DNA of 64,000 nucleotides from Faecalicatena faecalis (GTDB lineage Bacteria; Bacillota; Clostridia; Lachnospirales; Lachnospiraceae), in NCBI RefSeq assembly GCF_012524165.2, contig NZ_JABACJ020000015.1:47914-111913 (forward strand). Direction: 5' to 3'. Below the pieces are notes generated by a model. That model saw only the letters and a program-made list of their open reading frames with translations, was not told the origin of the DNA and made no database searches. Positions within the stretch are counted from its first letter, which is position 1; every line of letters starts with the position of its first letter. This document shows, piece by piece, positions 1 to 6,412 of the stretch. Made by a program: the position numbers and the translations under genes.

Positions 1-249
1 CCGACCATAAAAGAAGTGAATGGAACGGATGAGTCGATGAATGCTATCATCGCTTATTTACAGGAGAAGAACATTCACGCGGCACAGGTCAATCTGCTGC
101 CTTATCATAATACTGGATCAGGAAAGTATCAGAAAGCCGGGATGTGCTATGAGGGAAGTGATCTGCACGCACCGGATCAGGAAGAAATGAATCATTTTGT
201 GGAGCTGTTTCAACAAGCTGGATTCCATAATGTCAAAATAGGAGGTTAA
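1..249 (+). CDS. hypE: Glycyl-radical enzyme activase, C-terminal part (HypE-like)
   Basis: This is the last 82 codons of a radical-SAM activating enzyme. The frame is open from the first base, so the GTG at 16 is internal and the true start lies outside the window. The tail, with PYHNTGSGKY in its middle, is typical of the end of PflA-type activases; the CX3CX2C cluster motif is not in view. The stop lies 4 bases before hypD, so the two are probably co-transcribed. By family knowledge such a protein uses SAM and a [4Fe-4S] cluster to place the glycyl radical on its partner. The HypE name is inferred from the neighbour. Confidence 0.8.
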   Translation, partial: PTIKEVNGTDESMNAIIAYLQEKNIHAAQVNLLPYHNTGSGKYQKAGMCYEGSDLHAPDQEEMNHFVELFQQAGFHNVKIGG

Positions 250-253
250 GAAC

Positions 254-2629
254 ATGGAAGAAAGAGGAATGAATGCACGTATCAAAAGCCTTAGAAAATT
301 AAGTCTGGAGACTCCTGCGCACATCGATCTGGAGCGTGCGCTCAGCGAGACCGAGACTTATAAGAAGTATGAAGGCGAATTGTCAGTACCAGAACTTAGA
401 GGCCAGGTGCTGAAGGATTATTTTTCAACCAAGACATTATATATCGGAGATGGAGAACTGATTGTCGGAGAAAAGGGAGACTCTCCGCAGGCTGCACCGA
501 CATTCCCAGAGCTTTGCTGCCATACGGTAGAAGATATGCATGTCATGAATGACCGTGAACTGATCAACTTTAAAGTCAAGGACGAATATTACCAGATTCA
601 GGAAGATGTCATGATCCCATACTGGGAGAAGCGTTCTATGAGAAGTAAGATTCTGCGCCAGATGACTCCAGAGTGGAAGGATGCCTATGAGGCAGGTATT
701 TTCACAGAGTTCATGGAGCAGAGAGGGCCTGGACATACGGTAGGTTCTGTGAAGATTTACGAGAAAGGTTTCCTGGATTATAAAGAAGATATCCAGAAGT
801 CTATTGACAGCCTGGATTTCATGAATGACCCGGAGGCTCTGGACAAGAAGAACGAGTTAGAGGGAATGAAGCTTGCATGTGATGCAATCATGATCCTGGG
901 TGAAAGATACGCTGCATATGCAAGAGAATTAGCTAAGAAAGAGACGGACGAGAAGAGAAAAGAAGAGCTGCTTCAGATTGCAGCAAACTGTGATGTCGTA
1001 CCGGCTCACAAACCGGAGACTTACTGGCAGGCGATTCAGATGTACTGGTTCGTACATTTGGGCGTAACAAGCGAACTGAATCCTTGGGATGCATACAGCC
1101 CGGGACGTCTGGATCAGCACCTGAATCCATTCTATGAGAAGGATGTAGAAGAGGGACGTCTGGATGACGAGAAGGCATTAGAACTGCTGGAATGCTTATG
1201 GGTGAAGTTCAACAATCAGCCGGCACCTCCGAAGGTAGGAATCACCTTGAAGGAGAGTAGTACTTATACAGACTTTGCGAACCTGAACACAGGAGGAATC
1301 ACTCCAGATGGAGAGAATGGTGTGAATAATGTCAGCTATCTGATTCTGGACTGTATGGATGAGATGAAGCTTCTTCAGCCGAGCTCCAACGTACAGATCA
1401 GCAGAAAGACACCGCAGAAGTTCTTGAAGCGTGCCTGCGAGATTTCCAGAAAAGGATGGGGACAGCCTGCATTCTATAATACAGAAGCAATCATCCAGGA
1501 GCTCTTAAATGCAGGGAAGTCTCTGGAGGATGCAAGACGCGGCGGTACAAGCGGATGCGTAGAGACAGGTGCGTTTGGAAATGAGGCTTATATCCTGACT
1601 GGATATTTTAACATCCCGAAGGTATTCGAGCTGACATTGAATAATGGATTTGATAAGATGACAGGCAAGCAGCTTGGCTTAAAGCTTGGTAATGCAGAAG
1701 ACTTCAAGACATATGAGGAGCTCTTCGAGGCATTTAAGGCACAGATGAAGTATTTCATCGACATTAAAGTTCAGGGAAGCAACGTGATTGAAAAGATCTA
1801 CGCAGAAAACATGCCGGTTCCATTCCTTTCCATCATTACAAATGATTGTATTTCAAAAGGAAAAGATTACAACGGCGGTGGTGCAAGATACAATACCAAG
1901 TACCTTCAGGGCGTAGGTATCGGAACGATCACAGATTGCCTTGTAGCAGTAAAATATAATGTTTATGATGAAAAGAAATTTACAATGGCAGAACTGATGA
2001 AGGCGCTGGATGACAACTTTGAAGGTCATGAAAGAATCCTGAATCTGGTTCGTAACAAATCACCGAAATATGGAAATGATGATGACTATGCAGACAGCAT
2101 CATGAAGTCTGTCTTCGAGTATTACAGAAGCCAGGTGACCGGAAGACCGAACATGCTGGGCGGAATGTACCGTATCAACATGCTGCCGACCACATGTCAT
2201 GTATACTTTGGAGATGTGATGATGGCAAGTGCAAATGGACGTCTGGCTCACAAGCCTGTTTCCGAAGGTATCTCACCGGAGAAGGGGGCAGATACGAATG
2301 GACCGACAGCAGTCGTGAAGTCCTGTGCAAAGATGGATCATTTACAGACAGGCGGAACACTGTTGAACCAGAAGTTCACTCCGAGCGTTGTAGCAGGGGA
2401 GGAAGGACTGGAACAGATGGCGAACTTAGTGCGTGCATATTTCAATATGGACGGACATCACATCCAGTTCAATGTCATTGACAAAGAGACTCTGATCCAG
2501 GCACAGAAGCACCCAGAGGACTATAAAGACCTGATCGTGCGTGTGGCAGGTTACAGCGACCACTTCAGAAATTTGAGCAAGGCACTGCAGGATGAGATCA
2601 TCGAGAGAACAGAGCAGAGTTTTAACTAA
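254..2629 (+). CDS. hypD: trans-4-hydroxy-L-proline dehydratase (glycyl radical enzyme)
   Basis: A 791-residue glycyl radical enzyme that dehydrates trans-4-hydroxy-L-proline to pyrroline-5-carboxylate. The thiyl site is GGTSGCVETG, with Cys435 and the base Glu437, and the radical loop RVAGYS holds Gly766. The sequence follows Clostridioides difficile HypD as I remember it over its full length, including GELIVGEKGDSP and VVPAHKPETY. CVETG rather than the CxE context of other dehydratases supports HypD over glycerol or choline enzymes. An in-frame ATG at 269 is a possible alternative start; ATG 254 lies closer to the GGAGG at 241. With ProC downstream, the product would be reduced to proline, which can feed Stickland metabolism. 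The protein is cytosolic and oxygen-sensitive. Confidence 0.95.
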   Translation: MEERGMNARIKSLRKLSLETPAHIDLERALSETETYKKYEGELSVPELRGQVLKDYFSTKTLYIGDGELIVGEKGDSPQAAPTFPELCCHTVEDMHVMNDRELINFKVKDEYYQIQEDVMIPYWEKRSMRSKILRQMTPEWKDAYEAGIFTEFMEQRGPGHTVGSVKIYEKGFLDYKEDIQKSIDSLDFMNDPEALDKKNELEGMKLACDAIMILGERYAAYARELAKKETDEKRKEELLQIAANCDVVPAHKPETYWQAIQMYWFVHLGVTSELNPWDAYSPGRLDQHLNPFYEKDVEEGRLDDEKALELLECLWVKFNNQPAPPKVGITLKESSTYTDFANLNTGGITPDGENGVNNVSYLILDCMDEMKLLQPSSNVQISRKTPQKFLKRACEISRKGWGQPAFYNTEAIIQELLNAGKSLEDARRGGTSGCVETGAFGNEAYILTGYFNIPKVFELTLNNGFDKMTGKQLGLKLGNAEDFKTYEELFEAFKAQMKYFIDIKVQGSNVIEKIYAENMPVPFLSIITNDCISKGKDYNGGGARYNTKYLQGVGIGTITDCLVAVKYNVYDEKKFTMAELMKALDDNFEGHERILNLVRNKSPKYGNDDDYADSIMKSVFEYYRSQVTGRPNMLGGMYRINMLPTTCHVYFGDVMMASANGRLAHKPVSEGISPEKGADTNGPTAVVKSCAKMDHLQTGGTLLNQKFTPSVVAGEEGLEQMANLVRAYFNMDGHHIQFNVIDKETLIQAQKHPEDYKDLIVRVAGYSDHFRNLSKALQDEIIERTEQSFN

Positions 2630-2631
2630 CA

Positions 2632-2675
2632 TAAAAAAGAAGAGACTGTCCTGGCTAGCCCAGTGCAGTCTCTTT
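2632..2675 (-). terminator. Terminator of the GntR-type regulator gene
   Basis: AGAGACTG at 2641 pairs with CAGTCTCT at 2666. Read on the minus strand, the hairpin is followed by TTCTTTTTT. It includes the last codons of the regulator gene and also separates hypD from it. Confidence 0.75.
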
Positions 2676-3290
2676 GCCTATTGTAAAATGGTCTGCTTTT
2701 AGGATGGCATAAGCTTCCTCGTACTTATTTTCGCGCATGAGAAGAACCATTTTTTTCAAGTTTTCATTGGTCTGGATGATATCCATTCCATTTTTGACGG
2801 AATTCTGTCCCATGCGGATCAGCTCGGAGAGGTTATTTTCATAGATACGGTTGATGCGGTCATTTTCAAAGACACTGACGATCTCCATGTGCATATTGGT
2901 GTCTGCGATTTCCCACTGGAAGATGTCATTGGCGGCGGCACACATGCGGACGAGCTTCTCCTCGATACGGTAGGAGTATTCCTCGTAACGGCCTAAGGTG
3001 AAGATGAGCCGGAAGGCGCTGCCTTCGAAAAGCTCCCGAAGCTGGTAGATCTCGCGGATATCTTTATCCGTGATTTCTTTTACGGTCATGGATTTGTAAT
3101 AGTCAGTGACGATCAGTCCTTCGGACTGGAGCATCTTAATTGCCGTGCGGACCGGATTTCGGCTCATATTCAGGTCTGCGGTAAGCCTGGCTTCGGTCAA
3201 CTGCATTCCGGGGGGATAAGTCAGATTCAGGATATTTGTGCGGATGGTCTCGTAAGCCTGATCCGCGAGGGAAACATGTTTTTCAGCCAT
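2655..3290 (-). CDS. GntR-family (FadR/FCD subgroup) regulator of the hydroxyproline module
   Basis: A 211-residue regulator with an N-terminal winged helix (about residues 10-75, including SRNPVRTAIKMLQSEGLI) and an all-helical FCD-type ligand domain (about 80-205). It lies convergent to hypD and divergent from acylphosphatase and proC. Its own promoter and the proC promoter carry the same TGTATACA operators just downstream of the -10 box. This makes it the likely repressor of both units and of itself. The inducer is not shown by the sequence; hydroxyproline or pyrroline-5-carboxylate would fit. The ATG is preceded by a weak ribosome binding site (GAGG). Confidence 0.88.
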   Translation of the reverse strand: MAEKHVSLADQAYETIRTNILNLTYPPGMQLTEARLTADLNMSRNPVRTAIKMLQSEGLIVTDYYKSMTVKEITDKDIREIYQLRELFEGSAFRLIFTLGRYEEYSYRIEEKLVRMCAAANDIFQWEIADTNMHMEIVSVFENDRINRIYENNLSELIRMGQNSVKNGMDIIQTNENLKKMVLLMRENKYEEAYAILKADHFTIGKETALG

Positions 3291-3322
3291 AATAGTACCT
3301 CGTGATTTATTTCGATTCTTAA

Positions 3323-3350
3323 TTGTATACGATATGGGTTACTGTATACA
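3323..3350. promoter_or_regulatory. Operator pair at the regulator promoter (TGTATAC repeats)
   Basis: TGTATAC at 3324 and the palindrome TGTATACA at 3343 start 19 bases apart. They lie immediately downstream of the minus-strand -10 box. The same boxes with the same 19-base step occur before proC. The palindromic form fits a FadR/GntR-type dimer. Confidence 0.7.
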
Positions 3351-3351
3351 A

Positions 3352-3380
3352 ATTATAAAGGAATTCAGAGGAGATTGCAA
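3352..3380 (-). promoter_or_regulatory. Promoter of the GntR-type regulator
   Basis: On the minus strand, -35 TTGCAA (3380-3375) and -10 TATAAT (3357-3352) are separated by 17 bases. The operators follow at once, so bound repressor would block initiation. Confidence 0.7.
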
Positions 3381-3411
3381 CTCGGATATATGGAAATGGG
3401 GGTGAGATTCA

Positions 3412-3681
3412 TTGGCAGAGGTCAGGAAACGGATTGTATTTTACGGAAGAGTGCAGGGAGTCGGCTTTCGTTATACTGCAAAATACCTTGCCCAGTCGTT
3501 GGAACTGACTGGATGGGTGAAGAATGAATGGGACGGCACTGTCCTGATGGAGGTGCAGGGACGAGAGGCGTTGATCAATAAGCTTCTCGTGGGATTGAAC
3601 AATGGGCATTTCATCTCAATCGAGTGGATGGACACAAAGGAGATCCCATTGGAAACAGAGAGTAGTTTTACGGTGAGATAG
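3412..3681 (+). CDS. acyP: Acylphosphatase
   Basis: An 89-residue acylphosphatase that hydrolyses carboxyl-phosphate bonds. It has the phosphate loop GRVQGVGFR with its catalytic Arg, and the Asn-containing strand GWVKNEWDG. The length is normal for the family. The start is TTG, placed 6 bases after GGGGGTGAG; no ATG fits. It lies between the regulator and proC, and a forward promoter (TTGTAT, 16 bases, TATACA) overlaps the operators, so it is probably co-regulated. Its role beside proline metabolism is unclear; clearing an acyl-phosphate such as glutamyl phosphate is only a guess. Confidence 0.88.
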   Translation: MAEVRKRIVFYGRVQGVGFRYTAKYLAQSLELTGWVKNEWDGTVLMEVQGREALINKLLVGLNNGHFISIEWMDTKEIPLETESSFTVR

Positions 3682-3704
3682 GGAATAATTTCTTGAGATA
3701 TAGA

Positions 3705-3733
3705 TTGACTTATCATAAGGAAAATGCTATATT
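3705..3733 (+). promoter_or_regulatory. Promoter of proC
   Basis: TTGACT (3705-3710), a 17-base spacer and TATATT (3728-3733), with an extended TGC before the -10 box. The first operator-like box starts on the last base of the -10. Confidence 0.8.
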
Positions 3734-3778
3734 GTATCCAAGAGATAAAAATGTATACAAAATATTTAATTGTATACA
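3733..3778. promoter_or_regulatory. Three operator boxes before proC
   Basis: TGTATCCA at 3733, TGTATACA at 3752 and TGTATACA at 3771 form a ladder with exact 19-base steps just downstream of the -10 box. The last two are perfect palindromes identical to the box at the regulator promoter. The layout suggests cooperative repressor binding and a transcription roadblock. Confidence 0.7.
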
Positions 3779-3852
3779 ACTGGAGCTCGAAAGGGTTAGT
3801 CCCATTTGAGCATATCGTGAAAGATTGGACGAATCAGACAAGGAGGATCATT

Positions 3853-4647
3853 ATGAAATTAGGATTTATTGGTACAGGCAACATGGCAGGGGCTATCATG
3901 GGCGGCATCATCAAAGAGGGTGTTTTCAAACCGGAAGAGATGATCGGTTCTGATATCTTTGAGCCAGGAAGAGAAAGAGCTAAAGCTACATATGGTATCA
4001 ATGTCACAGCAGATAACAAAGAAGTAATTGAGAAGTCAGAGGTAGTAGTACTTTCTGTGAAGCCGCAGTTTTATGCTTCCACAATTGCAGAGATCAAGGA
4101 CAGTGTAAGAGATGAGCAGATCATCATTACAATTGCTCCGGGAAAGACACTTGCATGGTTGGAAGAGCAGTTCGGTAAGAAGGTAAAGATCGTACGTACT
4201 ATGCCGAATACACCTGCAATGGTAGGAGAGGGCATGACAGCAGCATGTGCGAATGAATATGTAACAGAAGAGGAATTAAAGTATGCAGTCAGCATCTTAA
4301 GTGCTTTTGGAAAAGTAGAGGTAATCCCGGAAAGACTGATGGATGTCGTTGTTTCTACAAGCGGAAGCTCACCGGCATATGTGTTCATGTTCATTGAGGC
4401 AATGGCAGATGCTGCAGTTGCAGACGGAATGCCGAGAGCACAGGCTTATAAGTTTGCAGCACAGGCTGTTTATGGAAGTGCTAAGATGGTGCTTGAGACA
4501 GGAAAGCATCCGGGCGAATTAAAGGATATGGTCTGCTCCCCAGCAGGAACCACGATCGAAGCAGTCCGTGTACTGGAAAGAAATGGTTTCAGAAGCGCCG
4601 TGATTGAAGCAATGAAAGCCTGCACCGAGATTTCTAAGAATATGTAA
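3853..4647 (+). CDS. proC: Pyrroline-5-carboxylate reductase
   Basis: A 264-residue reductase that converts pyrroline-5-carboxylate to L-proline with NAD(P)H. The N-terminus carries the dinucleotide loop IGTGNMAGAIMGG, and the C-terminal dimer domain contains VVSTSGSSPAYVF and the PGELKDMVCSPAGTT signature. A longer upstream reading frame exists, but ATG 3853 has AAGGAGGATC before it, and the upstream part is promoter and operator DNA. HypD makes the substrate of this enzyme, so the two complete a hydroxyproline-to-proline route as described for C. difficile. A strong terminator follows. Confidence 0.95.
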   Translation: MKLGFIGTGNMAGAIMGGIIKEGVFKPEEMIGSDIFEPGRERAKATYGINVTADNKEVIEKSEVVVLSVKPQFYASTIAEIKDSVRDEQIIITIAPGKTLAWLEEQFGKKVKIVRTMPNTPAMVGEGMTAACANEYVTEEELKYAVSILSAFGKVEVIPERLMDVVVSTSGSSPAYVFMFIEAMADAAVADGMPRAQAYKFAAQAVYGSAKMVLETGKHPGELKDMVCSPAGTTIEAVRVLERNGFRSAVIEAMKACTEISKNM

Positions 4648-4688
4648 TAGAGTTGTATATAGACAAGTTATTAATCATAAGATTCACA

Positions 4689-4727
4689 AAAGACCGGATT
4701 CTGCTTAGACAGGGCCGGTCTTTCGTT
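4689..4727 (+). terminator. Terminator after proC
   Basis: AAAGACCGG at 4689 pairs with CCGGTCTTT at 4715; the T tract is short (TTTCGTT). Confidence 0.75.
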
Positions 4728-4801
4728 GCTTATCCCTTTAATCTGAAAATTGTATTTTCTGAAAGGGGCTTGCCCGTTTGAAATGGCCTCTTTGAAATCC
4801 T

Positions 4802-4829
4802 TTGCATGCTTCACTTTTTATGGTAGAAT
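4802..4829 (+). promoter_or_regulatory. Promoter of the TetR-family gene
   Basis: TTGCAT (4802-4807), 16 bases, TAGAAT (4824-4829), with the extended element TGG before the -10 box. Confidence 0.55.
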
Positions 4830-4866
4830 AGTAAATAAGAAATTTACGAAAAGAAGGTTATTGATT

Positions 4867-5448
4867 ATGGAGACGGAAAATAAGGGCGTGAAAGCAAGGA
4901 TCGTGTCAGCGGCATGGCAGCTATTCCATGATAAGGGCTATGATCACACAACAGTGGACGATATTATCGAATTATCAGGGACTTCCAAAGGGTCTTTTTA
5001 TTATTATTTTAATACGAAGGATGAGCTGCTCAGTACACTATCTACGGTCCTTGATGACTATTATGAAGAATTATATGCGGGCATGGATCAGGAGATGGAT
5101 AATTTTGAAAAGCTTTTGTATCTGAATTACAAAGTTCATTCCATGATCGAAGAGAAGATCAGCATCGATCTGCTGGCATCTTTATATTCTACCCAGTTGA
5201 CAGCAAGGGGACAGAGACATCTCCTGGATCAGAATAGGGTGTACTACAGGCTGATTTCCAGGGTGATCGAGGATGGACAGAAAAAGGGGCAGATTCGTCA
5301 GGACAAGTCCATCAGTGAAATCACAAAGTACTATTCTCTGTGTGAGCGTGCTCTGATTTCGGATTGGTGCCTGAGTAAAGGGGATTATTCTCTGGGAGAG
5401 TACAGTAGAGAATATATGCCAGTCATGATGGAGCATTTCAAAGCTTAG
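4867..5448 (+). CDS. TetR/AcrR-family transcriptional regulator
   Basis: A 193-residue regulator. The N-terminal TetR helix-turn-helix is clear (TTVDDIIELSGTSKGSFYYYF, about residues 28-48), and the helical C-terminal ligand domain is not recognisable. ATG 4867 follows AGAAGG; the frame extends upstream but without a better start. The stop lies 53 bases before nrdG in the same direction, so read-through into nrdG is possible. The target and ligand are unknown; a role in redox or fatty acid control would be speculation. Confidence 0.9.
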   Translation: METENKGVKARIVSAAWQLFHDKGYDHTTVDDIIELSGTSKGSFYYYFNTKDELLSTLSTVLDDYYEELYAGMDQEMDNFEKLLYLNYKVHSMIEEKISIDLLASLYSTQLTARGQRHLLDQNRVYYRLISRVIEDGQKKGQIRQDKSISEITKYYSLCERALISDWCLSKGDYSLGEYSREYMPVMMEHFKA

Positions 5449-5501
5449 GAGCTGCTTATCAGGAGGATGACAATAAAAATAGCCAGGCCAGGAGGTTTCG
5501 G

Positions 5502-6197
5502 ATGAATATTCAAGGATTACAAAAACTGACGCTTTTAGATTATCCGGATAAAGTTGCATGTACCGTCTTTACTGCAGGTTGTAATTTCCGCTGTCCGTTC
5601 TGCCATAATGCATCGCTTGTCACGCATGTGGACCCCGGTAATGATATCCCTGTGGAAGAGGTTCTGGCTTTTTTAAGAAAACGTCAGGGCGTTTTAGACG
5701 GAGTCTGTGTCACAGGAGGCGAACCGCTGTTGCAGCCGGATATTATAGATTTTATCAAACGGGTGAAGGAGCTTGGGTATGCAGTAAAGCTTGACACGAA
5801 TGGAAGCATTATCTTTAAGCTGCGTCAGCTCGTGGAGGAGAAGCTCGTGGACTATGTGGCAATGGACATCAAGAATGCCCCGAATAAGTACGGTGAGACT
5901 ATCGGAATTGAAGAATATAATCTGGAAAATATTCTCCAAAGTGTAGATTATCTGAAATCAGGGGTAGTCCCATATGAGTTCAGGACGACCGTTGTCAGAG
6001 AATTTCATAAGAGAGAGGATTTTGCGGCAATCGGACGCTGGCTCGTGGGAGCCGACCGATATTACCTTCAGGGGTTCGTAGATTCAGGGGACCTGATTCA
6101 GAGCGGGCTGAGGGCTTATAACAGGGATATCATGGAGCAGGCATTGGAGATCGTAAGAAGGAATGTGCCCAATGCAGAGCTGCGCGGTGTGGAATAA
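5502..6197 (+). CDS. nrdG: Anaerobic ribonucleotide reductase activating protein
   Basis: A 231-residue radical-SAM protein with the cluster motif CNFRCPFC (CX3CX2C, near residue 27) and the SAM-binding GGEPL. It starts MNIQGLQKLTLLDYPDK, typical of the longer clostridial NrdG. It would install the glycyl radical on NrdD. The AGGAGG site sits correctly before the ATG. nrdD lies downstream but has its own promoter and NrdR boxes, so the two genes need not be expressed only together. Related pyruvate-formate-lyase activases look similar, but the neighbour decides the name. Confidence 0.9.
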   Translation: MNIQGLQKLTLLDYPDKVACTVFTAGCNFRCPFCHNASLVTHVDPGNDIPVEEVLAFLRKRQGVLDGVCVTGGEPLLQPDIIDFIKRVKELGYAVKLDTNGSIIFKLRQLVEEKLVDYVAMDIKNAPNKYGETIGIEEYNLENILQSVDYLKSGVVPYEFRTTVVREFHKREDFAAIGRWLVGADRYYLQGFVDSGDLIQSGLRAYNRDIMEQALEIVRRNVPNAELRGVE

Positions 6198-6253
6198 TAG
6201 GCCTGTCCAAGAGTTGTAGAAAGAATATTCTGAAAATACATAGAATTTATAAA

Positions 6254-6300
6254 CAACAATATGTAGAATGGAAACGAAAAGTTGCCACTACATATTGTTG
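6254..6300. promoter_or_regulatory. Two NrdR boxes upstream of nrdD
   Basis: The cores CAATATGTAG (6257-6266) and CTACATATTG (6288-6297) each differ by one base from the known NrdR core CWATATATWG. The two boxes start 31 bases apart, about three helical turns, which is the spacing known for NrdR pairs. They also form an inverted repeat with perfect 15-base arms (6252-6266 and 6288-6302). They lie just upstream of the -35 box, so ATP/dATP-responsive NrdR repression is expected. NrdR itself is not in the window. Confidence 0.8.
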
Positions 6301-6308
6301 TTCTTTTG

Positions 6309-6337
6309 TTGACAAGACACTATCGCAGTGGTAGAAT
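6309..6337 (+). promoter_or_regulatory. Promoter of nrdD
   Basis: TTGACA (6309-6314), 17 bases, TAGAAT (6332-6337). The -35 begins 7 bases after the NrdR inverted repeat. Confidence 0.85.
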
Positions 6338-6344
6338 TATCTCA

Positions 6345-6385
6345 GATGCCCATCCGGTAAGGTTGGGCAAAAATTATCTGGCATC
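6345..6385 (+). other. nrdD leader with two overlapping hairpins
   Basis: TGCCCA (6347) can pair with TGGGCA (6364), or GATGCC (6345) with GGCATC (6380). Both use bases 6347-6350, so the two structures exclude each other. Whether this matters is unknown. Confidence 0.35.
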
Positions 6386-6412
6386 GTTTAAAGAAAGGGG
6401 CGACCGTACAAT

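Noticed and set aside
254..2629. Pyruvate formate-lyase or choline/glycerol dehydratase for the glycyl radical enzyme
   Set aside because: The CVETG site, the proline-pathway neighbours and the full-length resemblance favour HypD.
3724..3852. Upstream extension of the proC frame
   Set aside because: The segment is promoter and operator DNA; ATG 3853 has a strong ribosome binding site.
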